NCBI RefSeq assembly: GCF_000526215.1
Contig: NZ_JAFQ01000004.1
Span: 7,378,001-7,442,000 of the forward strand
Direction of reading: 5' to 3'
Origin: Nocardia sp. BMG51109
Lineage (GTDB): Bacteria > Actinomycetota > Actinomycetes > Mycobacteriales > Mycobacteriaceae
Length of the DNA stretch: 64,000 nucleotides
Positions 7,793-17,046 of the stretch are shown here, piece by piece; the stretch's first letter is position 1; every line of letters begins with the position of its first letter. Below the pieces are notes generated by a model, which was given only the letters and a program-made list of their open reading frames with translations, was not told the DNA's origin and did not search any database. The translations under genes and the position numbers were made by a program.

Positions 7793-9994
7793 CTAGACCG
7801 GCAGTGCCGTGACTTGCCTTGTGGCGCCGTCGATTTCACCGATCGCATCGGCGGTGATCTCGATGACGCTGGCGGTGGCGATATCGAAGAACAGACCGGA
7901 CAGCACCACGCCGCGCTCCTCGATGCCGCACCGCACCACCGGATGCCGTGAGAGCACCTCGAGCTGCACCGCGACGTTCACCATGCCCAACTGATCGACC
8001 TCCGCGAAGCCGGCCGCCGCGGCCGCCGCCGCCACGGGATGCCCGGCCCGGAACCGGTCCAGGGTCGGCCGGCCGTGCGCCAGCCAGGCGTCCAGTCCGG
8101 ATCCGGTGACCCGCTCGTGGAACAGCGCGTCCATCGCGCCGCAGCCGGAGTGCCCGCACACCACCACCGACCGGACATCCAGCTTGTCCAGCGCGTAGAC
8201 CAGCGCCGCCTCCATCGACGTATCGCGCCCCCCGGCGGGGATCAGGTTGCCGATATTGCGGACGGTGAACAGGTCGCCGGGACCGCTGCTGGTGATCACG
8301 TTCGGCACGATCCGGGAATCGGCGCAGGTGATGAACAGCGAGTCCGGATTCTGGCCGTCGCGCAGCCCGTCCAGGTGCGGGCGGACCACGTGCGCGTGAC
8401 CGCGGTGATAGGCGGCCACCCCGGCCGCGATCGGATCGGTGCGCGCGGTCCGGCGCCACGGGCCCAGCGCGTCGTTCAGGATCCGGCGGGCCTGGCCGCG
8501 GGCGGGCGGACCGACCGCCAGATCGGCGATCCGGGCCGCACCCATCTCCACGAAATCCACCGTGCCGCCGGTGCTCCGGTGCTCGCTCGCCCATTCGTGC
8601 AGCGCGTCGGAGGCAGCGTGATCGACGAAGTCCACCGCCAGCTCCACCGTCACCCCGGCACCGGCCGGAATCTCGGACAGCACGGTGGTCAGCCTCGGGA
8701 CGGCCATGAAGGTGAGCGGCCCGTCGACGCCGACCACCCAGCGCCCGCCGACCGGCTGCGCGGTGACCGCCACCTTCGCCACCCGCCACAGCAGCAGCGC
8801 CAGCGCCAGCGCGAGACCGACCAGCATGCCCAGCAGCAGATTCGCGAACACCACCACCAGCACGGTCGTCGCGTACACGATCAGGTCGCCGGTGCGCCGG
8901 GCCAACCGGATATGGGCGAGCTTGATCAGCCCCAGACCGATGACGATCAGCAGCCCGGCCAGCGCCGCCTTCGGGATCTGCCGCACGAGCTCGACCAGCG
9001 CCACCGCGAAGACCAGCACCCAGACGCCGCTGAGCATCGTCGACAGCTTGGTCCGCGCGCCCGCCTTCACGTTGGTGATGCTGCGGACGATCACCGCGGC
9101 GACGGGCAGGCCGCCCAGCATGCCGGAGGTCACGTTCGCCACGCCCTGGCCGATCAGCTCGCGGTCGAGATCGGTGCGGCGGCCGGGGCTCATCCGGTCC
9201 ACGGCGACGGCCGACAGCAGCGTCTCCACGCTGGCGATCAGCGCGATCGTCACCATCGCGAGCGCCACCGCGCCCCATCCCCCGCCCGGCACCTGCGGCA
9301 GCGCGAGGTCGTCGAACAGCGAACCGGACAGCACGATCCGCTCGACGCTGGTCGGCACCACCATGGCCAGCGCGGTCGCCACCACCACCGCGACCAGCGG
9401 GGCGGGCACCATCCGGACCCGGCTCGGCAGATACCGCCAGCCGAGCAGGATGGCGATGACGACGCCGCCCACGAACGCGTCGCCGACGTTGACCGACGCC
9501 AGCTGATGCGGCAGCTGGGTGATGCTCTCCCAGGACGAGCTCAGCGACTGCCCGCCCAGCAGCACGTGCAGTTGTTGCAGCGCGATGACGACGCCGATCC
9601 CGGCGAGCATGCCGTGCACGACCACCGGCGCGATGGCCAGCGCCGCGCGGGCGATCCGGCTCAGGCCGAACAGCATCTGCAGGACGCCCGCGCCGACGGT
9701 GATGAAACAGGTGGCGGCCCAGCCGAACTGGTGAATGGCCTGGGCCACCACCACGGTGAGGCTCGCGGTGGGCCCGCTGACCTGCAACGACGACCCACCG
9801 AGCAGCCCGGCGACCAGGCCGCCCACGACGGCGGCCAGCAGTCCGGCGGTGACGGGTGCGCCGGTGGCGACCGCGACGCCGATGGATAAAGGTAAAGCGA
9901 CGAGAAAGACCACCACGGAGGCGGGAAGATCGTGGCGAAGCACCTCGGCGAGGCCGGGGAGCGACGTCCGTCGGGCTGGATCGGTGTCGGTCAT
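7793..9994 (-). CDS. SulP-family anion transporter fused to beta-carbonic anhydrase (copy 2)
   Basis: 733 residues from the ATG at 9994, which follows AAGGAGAAAT exactly as in copy 1; an upstream in-frame extension to 10213 lacks family similarity. Domain order and key residues match copy 1: SulP membrane domain, STAS domain, and a carbonic anhydrase with CADSR (about residue 556) and GHSGCG (about 614). The two proteins are clearly paralogous through their whole length, and their leaders also share blocks (TCGGTCGAACATGT and GGCATCGA), so a complete transcription unit was duplicated. It has its own upstream repeats and its own downstream hairpin, so the two copies are probably transcribed separately. 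Functional divergence cannot be judged from the sequence. Confidence 0.95.
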   Translation of the reverse strand: MTDTDPARRTSLPGLAEVLRHDLPASVVVFLVALPLSIGVAVATGAPVTAGLLAAVVGGLVAGLLGGSSLQVSGPTASLTVVVAQAIHQFGWAATCFITVGAGVLQMLFGLSRIARAALAIAPVVVHGMLAGIGVVIALQQLHVLLGGQSLSSSWESITQLPHQLASVNVGDAFVGGVVIAILLGWRYLPSRVRMVPAPLVAVVVATALAMVVPTSVERIVLSGSLFDDLALPQVPGGGWGAVALAMVTIALIASVETLLSAVAVDRMSPGRRTDLDRELIGQGVANVTSGMLGGLPVAAVIVRSITNVKAGARTKLSTMLSGVWVLVFAVALVELVRQIPKAALAGLLIVIGLGLIKLAHIRLARRTGDLIVYATTVLVVVFANLLLGMLVGLALALALLLWRVAKVAVTAQPVGGRWVVGVDGPLTFMAVPRLTTVLSEIPAGAGVTVELAVDFVDHAASDALHEWASEHRSTGGTVDFVEMGAARIADLAVGPPARGQARRILNDALGPWRRTARTDPIAAGVAAYHRGHAHVVRPHLDGLRDGQNPDSLFITCADSRIVPNVITSSGPGDLFTVRNIGNLIPAGGRDTSMEAALVYALDKLDVRSVVVCGHSGCGAMDALFHERVTGSGLDAWLAHGRPTLDRFRAGHPVAAAAAAAGFAEVDQLGMVNVAVQLEVLSRHPVVRCGIEERGVVLSGLFFDIATASVIEITADAIGEIDGATRQVTALPV

Positions 9995-10124
9995 ATTTCT
10001 CCTTCGCCGAACCCTCGACGGGTTCGGTTCATCGGTCGAACATGTACTGGCATCGAGAAGCCGGCGGGCGAAGCCGGGTGAAGCGGGGAGCTGTGCAGCC
10101 GAGACGCTCTCGAGCTGTGCGACT

Positions 10125-10156
10125 GCGGAACTGTGCTGCTGCGAAACTGTGCTGCT
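10125..10156. repeat. 16-bp tandem repeat in the leader of SulP-CA copy 2
   Basis: GCGGAACTGTGCTGCT and GCGAAACTGTGCTGCT lie head to tail, flanked by further degenerate pieces (GAGCTGTGCGACT before, GCGGAGCTG after). They lie between the regulatory repeats and the start codon, in the presumed 5' untranslated region. Confidence 0.75.
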
Positions 10157-10193
10157 GCGGAGCTGATGACTCCGCGGCGGAGCCGGTCCAATA

Positions 10194-10221
10194 GTAAAGA
10201 CTGTGCAAAGCACATGAAAAG
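10194..10221 (-). promoter_or_regulatory. Three 11-bp-spaced direct repeats upstream of SulP-CA copy 2
   Basis: Minus-strand CTTTTC-N5-CTTTGC-N5-CTTTAC, followed by TATTG (possible -10 TACTAT), 200 bp upstream of the start codon. The six-base repeats are identical to those of copy 1, while the N5 spacers differ, which argues for selection on the repeats. Confidence 0.7.
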
Positions 10222-10449
10222 CTTCTGTGGTGACAAAGGTCGCACCGCGATCGAATCGTGATCTTGGTCATGTGACAGAGAACCCGCTGCGTACCCGGGC
10301 GACGGCCCGGCCGTAACGTAACGGGCCGTCCGCGCCGCGCTCGTCCGGTCCGCGGTAGGTAACGCGGAGGTGGACATCGGGCGACACAGGAGCGACCCGT
10401 TCGCCGGCATCGTGGCTCGGGCGATCCGGTGACAGCCCACTCAGGAGAC

Positions 10450-12024
10450 ATGATGGCCCGCGATACGACCACGCCGCCCGGCCGCCGGCGGCGCGAGTTC
10501 CTCGCCCTGGCCGGCGCCACCGCACTGGGGTTGGCGGCCCCCGGGCGCGCGAGGGCGCGCACGTCCGCGCACGAGATGGCGGAGATGACGATCGGCGACC
10601 TGGGCGCCGCGCTCGACGGCGGCGCGCTCACCTCCCGCGACCTGGTCCGCTACCACCTCGACCGGATCGCCGCCTACGACCGGTCCGGCCCCGCGATCAA
10701 CGCGTTCATCACCGTCGACCACACCGCGGTCGACCGGGCCGCCGCCCTGGACGCCGAGCGCGCCGCGACCGGGAAACGCGGTCCGCTGCACGGCATTCCG
10801 ATCGTGCTCAAGGACAATCTCAACACCGCGGACCTGCCGACGACCGCCGGCAACATCCTGTTCCGCGACTACGTTCCCGGCCGCGACGCGACGGTCACCG
10901 GGCTGCTGCGGCGGGCGGGCGCGATCATCGTGGGCAAGACGAACATGCACGAATGGGCGATGGGCACGACCACCGTCAGCTCCCTGGGCGGGCAGACCCG
11001 CAACCCCTACGACACCGCGCGCAATCCCGGCGGCTCCAGCGGCGGCACGGCGGCCGCGGTCGCCGCCGGGTTCGCCGCGGCCGGGCTGGGCACCGACACC
11101 CTCGGGTCGATCCGGATACCGGCCGCACGCAACAACTGCGTCGGCATCCGGCCCACCGCCGGACTGGTCAGCCGGGCCGGAATGATCCCGCTGTCGACGA
11201 CCCAGGACATCCCCGGGCCGATCGCGCGCACGGTCGGCGACGCCGCCCTGCTCCTGGACCTCATCGCCGGACCCGATCCGGCCGACCCCAGCACGCTCGA
11301 CACGGCCCGCCCGGAGATCGGCTTCTCGGCCGGGATGCATCCGAATGCGTTGGCGGGCAAGCGAATCGGCATTGTGGACAGTTTCTTCGGCGACCCGGCC
11401 GATCCCGACTGCGCGGCCACCAACGCCCTCGCCGACCGCGCGATCGGCGACATGGCCGCGCTGGGCGCCGAATTCGTCCACGTGGGCGACCTGGGCACCG
11501 TCACCTCGCTCGCCGCCGAACTGACCGAGTACGAGTTCCGGCAGGGCCTCGACCGCTATCTCGCCGAGTCCGGCACGCCGACGCCGGCGCGGGATCTGGC
11601 GGAGATCATCGCGTCCAACACCACCGTGCCCGACGTACAGCAGCAGCTCGTCGCCTACCAGCCGTTCACCACGGACTTCCCGATGTACCGGACGGCCACG
11701 GCGGCCCGCGCCGCAATGATCGGATACACGCTGGGCGTGCTCGACGACAACCGGCTCGACGCCCTGCTCTATCCCACCACGCCCACGGGTGCGCCGTTGA
11801 TCGCCGCGGCGCCGGTGGCCCGGCACGAGATCCAGATGCTGGCCCAGGGCCGCAGCCCCGTGACCGGGCTGCCGGCCATCACCGTTCCGGCCGGGTTCAC
11901 CGACCGGAACCTGCCCATCGGCATCGAGCTGCTGGGCAGGCCGTTCGACGACGGAAAACTCATCGGGATGGCCTACGCCTACGAGCAGGCCACCGGGCAT
12001 CGCGCGCCCCCGCCCCTGGGGTGA
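10450..12024 (+). CDS. Amidase-signature family hydrolase with Tat signal
   Basis: Ser-cisSer-Lys amidase that hydrolyses amide bonds. About 524 residues. The start was chosen at ATG-ATG (10450/10453) just after AGGAG; an upstream GTG at 10429 is also open. The N-terminus has a twin-arginine-type signal (RRREFLALAGATALGL, ending ARA), so export by Tat is likely. The triad is visible: Lys in VLKDNLNT, cis-Ser in GGSSGGTAAA, and the nucleophile Ser in TLGSIRIPA, where family members usually have TGGSIR. The substrate is unknown; exported actinobacterial members act on peptides or xenobiotic amides. It is convergent with the transporter gene, 8 bp away. Confidence 0.92.
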   Translation: MMARDTTTPPGRRRREFLALAGATALGLAAPGRARARTSAHEMAEMTIGDLGAALDGGALTSRDLVRYHLDRIAAYDRSGPAINAFITVDHTAVDRAAALDAERAATGKRGPLHGIPIVLKDNLNTADLPTTAGNILFRDYVPGRDATVTGLLRRAGAIIVGKTNMHEWAMGTTTVSSLGGQTRNPYDTARNPGGSSGGTAAAVAAGFAAAGLGTDTLGSIRIPAARNNCVGIRPTAGLVSRAGMIPLSTTQDIPGPIARTVGDAALLLDLIAGPDPADPSTLDTARPEIGFSAGMHPNALAGKRIGIVDSFFGDPADPDCAATNALADRAIGDMAALGAEFVHVGDLGTVTSLAAELTEYEFRQGLDRYLAESGTPTPARDLAEIIASNTTVPDVQQQLVAYQPFTTDFPMYRTATAARAAMIGYTLGVLDDNRLDALLYPTTPTGAPLIAAAPVARHEIQMLAQGRSPVTGLPAITVPAGFTDRNLPIGIELLGRPFDDGKLIGMAYAYEQATGHRAPPPLG

Positions 12025-12031
12025 GGCCCGC

Positions 12032-13324
12032 TCAGCCCGAGCCGAAGACGAAGTAGCGCAGCCACAGATACGGTGCGGCGATCGCGATGGTGATCGTGGT
12101 GACGACGATGCCCTTGCGGGTGAACTCCCAGAACGAGATCGGTGTCCCTGCCCGTTTCGCGATACCGAGCATGACCACGTTGGCGCTCGCGCCCACGGCG
12201 GTGAGGTTGCCGCCGAAGTCGGCGCCGATCGCGAGCGCCCACCACAGGGTGTCGGCGTGCTGGTCCATCCCGCCGACCAGCTCGGCGACCAGCGGGCTCA
12301 TCGTGGCCACGTACGGGATGTTGTCGATCACGCCCGACAGCACCGCCGACACCACCAGGATCAGCATCGTCGCCACCAGCGCGTCACCACCGGTCGCGTC
12401 CACCGCCAGGCGCGAAAGATCCTCGATCACACCCGTTTTCACCAGCGCGCCGATCATCACGAACAGGCCCGCGAAGAACAGCAGCGTCTCCCATTCCACC
12501 GCCGACAGGTAATCCTGTTGCGGCACACCGGAGATCAGCACCAGCACCCCGGCGCCCAGCAGCGCCACCACCGACGGGTCGACGTGGAACACCGAATGCC
12601 CGACGAACCCGGCGAACACTCCTGCCAGCACCAGGCCGCACTTGATCAGCAGCCGCGGGTCGCGGATCGCCTCGCGCTCGTTCAGCGACATGACATCCTC
12701 GGCACGCTCCGGGTCGACCGAGAAACTGCCGCGGAACAACAGCGGCAGCACCAGCGTGAACACGATCAGTTCGAGGACCACCAGCGGCGCCATGTGCACC
12801 AGGAAGTCGTTGAACGCCAGGCCCGCCCGGCTGCCGATGATGATGTTGGGCGGGTCGCCGATCAGCGTCGCGGCGCCGCCGATATTCGACGCCAGGACCT
12901 CGGCGATGAGGAACGGCACCGGATTGATGTCGAGGCGCTCGCACACCAGCAGCGTGACCGGCGCGATGAGCAGCACGGTGGTGACGTTGTCCAGGAACGC
13001 CGACGCCACCGCGGTGATGAGAGTCAGCAGGATCATCACCCGCAGCGGAGATCCCTTGGCGCGCTTGACCGCCCAGATCGCCGTGTACTCGAACACGCCG
13101 GTCCGGCGCAGCACCCCGACGATGATCATCATCCCCAGCAGCAGGAAGATGACGTTCCAGTCGATGCCGGTGTCGTGGGAGAAGAAACTGTCGCCCGAAC
13201 CGACGACACCGAGCGCGAGCACGATCGCCGCGCCGCCGAGCGCGGCCGCGGTCTTGTGGATGCGTTCGGTCGCGATCAGGACGTAGGCGACGGCGAAGAC
13301 GCCGACCGCGACGACGGCGGACAT
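12032..13324 (-). CDS. ArsB/NhaD-superfamily membrane transporter
   Basis: About 430 residues with roughly eleven hydrophobic segments; inner-membrane ion transporter of the SLC13/ArsB/NhaD superfamily. Two symmetric signature loops are present, [11 protein letters not shown] and [11 protein letters not shown], plus [10 protein letters not shown], all characteristic of this superfamily. Substrate could be arsenite, dicarboxylate, Na+/H+ or another anion; no arsenic gene is adjacent. The ATG at 13324 begins just before the first membrane helix, while a GTG at 13369 gives 15 more residues. It lies 127 bp downstream of a CBS-domain gene on the same strand, probably as one operon, and the pair may share the regulatory repeat with the SulP-CA genes. 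Confidence 0.88.
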   Translation of the reverse strand: MSAVVAVGVFAVAYVLIATERIHKTAAALGGAAIVLALGVVGSGDSFFSHDTGIDWNVIFLLLGMMIIVGVLRRTGVFEYTAIWAVKRAKGSPLRVMILLTLITAVASAFLDNVTTVLLIAPVTLLVCERLDINPVPFLIAEVLASNIGGAATLIGDPPNIIIGSRAGLAFNDFLVHMAPLVVLELIVFTLVLPLLFRGSFSVDPERAEDVMSLNEREAIRDPRLLIKCGLVLAGVFAGFVGHSVFHVDPSVVALLGAGVLVLISGVPQQDYLSAVEWETLLFFAGLFVMIGALVKTGVIEDLSRLAVDATGGDALVATMLILVVSAVLSGVIDNIPYVATMSPLVAELVGGMDQHADTLWWALAIGADFGGNLTAVGASANVVMLGIAKRAGTPISFWEFTRKGIVVTTITIAIAAPYLWLRYFVFGSG

Positions 13325-13451
13325 GCTCACGACGTCCGCCCGGGCGCCGATGCGAAGGTACCGTCCCACGAGCCCGTGCTGCCGACCGGAAGCCCTTCCC
13401 CGGCGCCATGCCTGGTGCCGCCGTGCGACAGCCCGGTCGCGCGGGCGCGGC

Positions 13452-13898
13452 TCAGCAGCTCTGCAGCGACGCCTGCAGCAACCGGGACGCGGTGATCACG
13501 CCGATCATCTCGGAATCCTTCACGACCGCGACCAGCGGGCTGCGGAACTGCGCCATCGTGGCCGCCACCTCGATGACGGTGTCGTCGGCCTCGACGGCCG
13601 GGACCTTCGCCAGCCGTTCCGGGAGGACGTCGCGGACCTTCTTGCCGCGCAGCTTCGCCACCACCCGGTCGCACATCGACTCGTTCAGCACCCCGGCCAG
13701 CGACGGGTCGTCCTGCACGTAGGTCGGCACCAGGAAACGCACCACCTGCGACGCCGGCAGCACCGCCTCCGGACGTCCCTTCGGATCGGTCACCACGATG
13801 CCGGGCAGCCGGTGCTCGGCGAGCAGCCGGGCCGCGTCGAGCGCGTCGGTGTCCAACCCGACCACCGGATAATCCTCGGCCATCTGAGAAGCATGCAC
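13452..13898 (-). CDS. Two-CBS-domain protein
   Basis: 148 residues made almost entirely of a CBS pair (about 8-60 and 90-145). CBS modules bind adenine nucleotides and often gate transporters. Its position directly upstream of the ArsB/NhaD-type transporter suggests it senses nucleotide or energy state for that protein; this is inference from context. Possible starts are GTG at 13898 and ATG at 13883. Neither has a good ribosome-binding site, and TATCCT a few bases upstream of the GTG could make the transcript leaderless. Confidence 0.85.
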   Translation of the reverse strand: MHASQMAEDYPVVGLDTDALDAARLLAEHRLPGIVVTDPKGRPEAVLPASQVVRFLVPTYVQDDPSLAGVLNESMCDRVVAKLRGKKVRDVLPERLAKVPAVEADDTVIEVAATMAQFRSPLVAVVKDSEMIGVITASRLLQASLQSC

Positions 13899-14054
13899 AC
13901 TCGCAGGATACGACCGGACGGTGCATGATCACCGGTAGAGAAATCGTCAAGATCGAATCGGCGTGGGTCAACGGCGGGCCTCCTGTCGGCAGATTCCGCG
14001 TCGCCCGAGTTCACGGGCGTCGCTCGCCGACCAGACTTCCCGGCACACCTGGTA

Positions 14055-14071
14055 GTAAAGATGCCGTAAAT
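14055..14071 (-). promoter_or_regulatory. Two-copy version of the SulP-CA regulatory repeat upstream of the CBS gene
   Basis: On the minus strand ATTTAC-N5-CTTTAC with the same 11-bp spacing, followed by TACCA; the core TAGTAAAGA (plus strand) is shared with the two SulP-CA sites. It lies 157 bp upstream of the CBS start and between two minus-strand genes, so it can only serve the CBS/transporter unit. Confidence 0.5.
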
Positions 14072-14117
14072 GCCCTCGTCGGGGCAAATCGAATCGCCGG
14101 TGCCCCGGCCGCCGGTG

Positions 14118-16343
14118 CTACTCGACGGACTGTGGGGCGGAGGCCGCCGACCGGCCCGGCAACCACCAGTTCCAGCGCCCGAACAGCCGCATGAAGGCCG
14201 GGACCAGCACCATCCGCACCACGATCGCATCCAGCGTCACGGCCACCGCCAGGGCGAAGCCGATCTGTTTCAGCTCCAGCACATCCGCGGTCAGGAAGCT
14301 GCCGAAGATCACGACCATGATGGCCGCCGCGGCCGTGATCGGCCGGGCGGTGTGCTCGATGCCCTCCGCCACCGCGGCGCGGTTGCCCGTGTCGGAGTGG
14401 TCGCCGGCGGCGTCCCAGCGCTCCTTCATCCGCCGGATGAGGAACACCTCGTAGTCCATCGACAGCCCGAACAGGATCACGAACACCATGCCCGGCAGAT
14501 AGACCTGGAGGTAGCCGGGACTGTGGAAACCGAACAGCGATTCGCCCCAGCCCCATTGGAAGACGGCCACCGTCAGGCCCAGGGCGGCGCCGGTGGCGAG
14601 CAGGTTCATCGCGATCGCCTTGAGCGGCAACACGATACTGCGGAACGCGAACACCAGGAAGGCGAACGACACGATCAGCACGAACGCCACCACCGCGGGC
14701 AGCCTGCCGGTAATCATGCCGGAGACGTCGACGAATCCGGCGTTGACGCCGCCGACCGTGGCCTGTACGCCGTCGAGGTGTCGGGCCCGGTCGCGCAGAT
14801 CGGTGACCAGCCGCGCCGATTGCGGGTCGTCGACGGCCGCCGCGGGCAGCGCGACGACGAGCGTGCGGCCGTCGGATTGCTGCTGGAAGGCTGTGGTCAC
14901 GCGCGAGTCGGCGCTCGTCGCGGCCACGAAACGGTCCAGTTGATCGGAGCCGTCGGCGGTCAGCGGCCCGCCGCCCGGACCCGTCGCCACGATCGTGATC
15001 GGCGCCATCGTGCCGGGCGGGAAGTCGGCGGCCATCACCTGGGCGGCCCGGCCCGCCGGTTGCCCGCCGAGGCTGTCCACGCCCAGGTTGAGGCCGTGCT
15101 CGATGCGGGTGAGCGGCAGTGCGAGCGCCAGCAGCAGTAATACGGCGCCCACCCCGAACAGCAGGGGCCGGCGCATCATCGTCTGCGCCCACCGATACCA
15201 GTTGCCGTGCGCCGCGGCCGCCTCACCGCGCATGACCGCCGGCCGGAACCGCTCCGGCAGCGCGCCGCGGTTCACCGCGGGACCCAGCTCCGCCAGCAGC
15301 GCGGGCAGCAGGATCAGCGCCACGGCCAGGGTGGCGGCGACGGACACCGAAATCGACAGCGCGAGGCCGCGATACGTCGGGGCCGGGATGAGCGCCAGCG
15401 CGACGACGGATACCGCGACGATCACCCCCGACGCGAGGACGGTGCGACCCGCGGTATTCATCGCGGCACCGATCGCCTCCGCCACGGCCGGATCGCGGCG
15501 GCTGGTCACCCCGGCCCGGCCGAGTTCCTCACGGAAGCGGCTGACCACGAACATCGCGTAGTCGATGCCGATGCCGAGCCCGATCATCGACGCCATCGTG
15601 GTCATCAGGATGTCGATGCCGGTGAGCGGGGACAGCGCCAACAGCACGCCGTTGGCGAGCAGGATCGCGGCCAGCCCGATGCCGACCGGTACCGCCGCGG
15701 CGACCACGGCGCCCAGCGCCACCATCATCACCAGCAGCGCGACCGGCAGGCCGATCATCTCCGCACGGGTCAGATCGGTCTTCTCGGCGGTGGCGAGATC
15801 GTTCTGGATCGGCACGAAACCCGTCACCGCGACGCCGATGTCGCCGGCCCCCGCGGAGCGCAGATCGTCCTGCCAGTGTTGTGCCCGATCAGCCCGCTCC
15901 GGTGGCGTGCCGGTCTGGCCGACCAGTGCGAAGGCGGTGTGCCGGTCCGGCGAGATCTGGCCCATTCCCTCGAACGGGCCCGTCACGCGGGTGATGCCCT
16001 CGGCGCCGTGCAGGCGGCCCAGCACCTCCGACACCGTCTGCCGGAACTCCGGGCTGTCGACCGTGCGGGTCGGCGAATCGAAGACGACCACGTCCTGCTC
16101 GTCGCCGAGCGCCGGGAAATACTCCCGGACCAGCTGTTCCGCGCGCAGGAATTCGGACTGCTCCGGGTTGTAGTTCGGTGCCTCGAGACGCGATTGCAGC
16201 ATCGGATAGGCGATGCCGCACAGCACCAGCAGCAGCACCCAGACCCCGAGCACGAGCCGGCTGCGGCGCGCCACGGCGCGCCCCCAGCGTTGCACGAGAC
16301 CGACCGACGGCCTGGCCTCGACCAGCTCCTGTGTCACGGCCAT
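14118..16343 (-). CDS. MmpL/RND-family membrane transporter
   Basis: 741 residues from the ATG at 16343, which follows GGGAGGG; the open frame upstream to 16577 has no family character. Two repeated halves each have one transmembrane helix, a large extracytoplasmic loop, and then a block of five helices. Proton-relay-type signatures GIGIDYAMFVVSRFREEL and GLSMDYEVFLIRRMKE are visible in helix 4 of each half. MmpL proteins export lipids, siderophores or drugs across the inner membrane. No lipid-synthesis gene is adjacent, so the cargo is unknown. It is of the short type, without the long C-terminal tail of MmpL3. Confidence 0.92.
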   Translation of the reverse strand: MAVTQELVEARPSVGLVQRWGRAVARRSRLVLGVWVLLLVLCGIAYPMLQSRLEAPNYNPEQSEFLRAEQLVREYFPALGDEQDVVVFDSPTRTVDSPEFRQTVSEVLGRLHGAEGITRVTGPFEGMGQISPDRHTAFALVGQTGTPPERADRAQHWQDDLRSAGAGDIGVAVTGFVPIQNDLATAEKTDLTRAEMIGLPVALLVMMVALGAVVAAAVPVGIGLAAILLANGVLLALSPLTGIDILMTTMASMIGLGIGIDYAMFVVSRFREELGRAGVTSRRDPAVAEAIGAAMNTAGRTVLASGVIVAVSVVALALIPAPTYRGLALSISVSVAATLAVALILLPALLAELGPAVNRGALPERFRPAVMRGEAAAAHGNWYRWAQTMMRRPLLFGVGAVLLLLALALPLTRIEHGLNLGVDSLGGQPAGRAAQVMAADFPPGTMAPITIVATGPGGGPLTADGSDQLDRFVAATSADSRVTTAFQQQSDGRTLVVALPAAAVDDPQSARLVTDLRDRARHLDGVQATVGGVNAGFVDVSGMITGRLPAVVAFVLIVSFAFLVFAFRSIVLPLKAIAMNLLATGAALGLTVAVFQWGWGESLFGFHSPGYLQVYLPGMVFVILFGLSMDYEVFLIRRMKERWDAAGDHSDTGNRAAVAEGIEHTARPITAAAAIMVVIFGSFLTADVLELKQIGFALAVAVTLDAIVVRMVLVPAFMRLFGRWNWWLPGRSAASAPQSVE

Positions 16344-17046
16344 GGTCCCTCCCGCTGCTCCGAAAACGTCTGCGCCGCACCGCGACCCGGGACGAACCCG
16401 GCTTCGCCGGATCAGTCGGGTCCTCGGACCGCGCCCCCTTCCGGAAGGGACAGTACTTCGTCCGAGCCGAACGAACCAGCTACCCCGGGACGACCTCGGG
16501 CTCCTACCACGGTATGAGCGCACCGCCCCGCTACTCGCCGGCGCCGGTTCGACTGTCGTCCGCCGCGACCCGACCATCTGTCGTCCCGGCGCTCCCCCAC
16601 CGTCCTCAGCATGCTCCTACGACCCCAGCCCGCGATCCCCCGCATCATCCCGGCGCGATGTCGGCCGAGATCCGTACCGCAAGCGCGGGCACCGTCCGAT
16701 CCGGCCGAGACCATGCCGGAACGACAATGCGGGGAACGCCGGAACGAACGAAGGAAGCACGCGCGGCAGACCGCGGGAGGACGCACGGCAGACGAAGGTG
16801 CCCATCGTTGCCACGCAGGATCGGGTGGCCGGATGGTCACTCGGCGGCGATGACCTCCAGGTCGAACTTGGTGGCCACATCGGGTGCCGGTGCACGACGA
16901 CGCCGTGCCGCGGCGGCGGACGACCACCGCTCGGCATCCGCATGCGCGGAAATGACACCGTGCGTCCGTATCCCGGCAACGAGCAGGCCGACCGCCGCGC
17001 GCCGGGAAGGATGACCGCAGCTCCGACGGCGCCGCCGCACCGACGG
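16344..17046. other. Intergenic 700 bp with a palindromic repeat
   Basis: I see no convincing gene here: the open frames lack start signals and read as arginine/proline-rich shadow translations. Apart from the inverted-repeat element at 16644-16725, nothing recognisable was found. Confidence 0.6.
16644..16725. repeat. Imperfect palindromic intergenic repeat, copy 2
   Basis: Arm 1 (16644-16673) starts ATCATCCCGGCGCGAT and contains CGGCCGAGATCC. The reverse complement of arm 2 (16697-16725) starts GTCGTTCCGGCATGG and contains CGGCCGGATCG. Arm sequence and order resemble the element at 3862-3935; the loop sequence is unrelated. Confidence 0.55.

Noticed and set aside
8039..9889. 616-residue plus-strand frame over SulP-CA copy 2
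   Set aside because: His/Asp/Arg-rich shadow of the transporter gene.
9994..10213. 73-residue upstream extension of SulP-CA copy 2
   Set aside because: The ATG at 9994 has the same strong ribosome-binding site as copy 1, and the extension covers the leader and the operator repeats.
10441..12000. 519-residue frame antisense to the amidase
   Set aside because: Shadow of the amidase codon pattern, no motif.
12032..13324. Dedicated arsenite pump assignment (arsB)
   Set aside because: Superfamily signatures are clear, but nothing distinguishes arsenite from other substrates and the arsR/arsI pair is 39 kb away.
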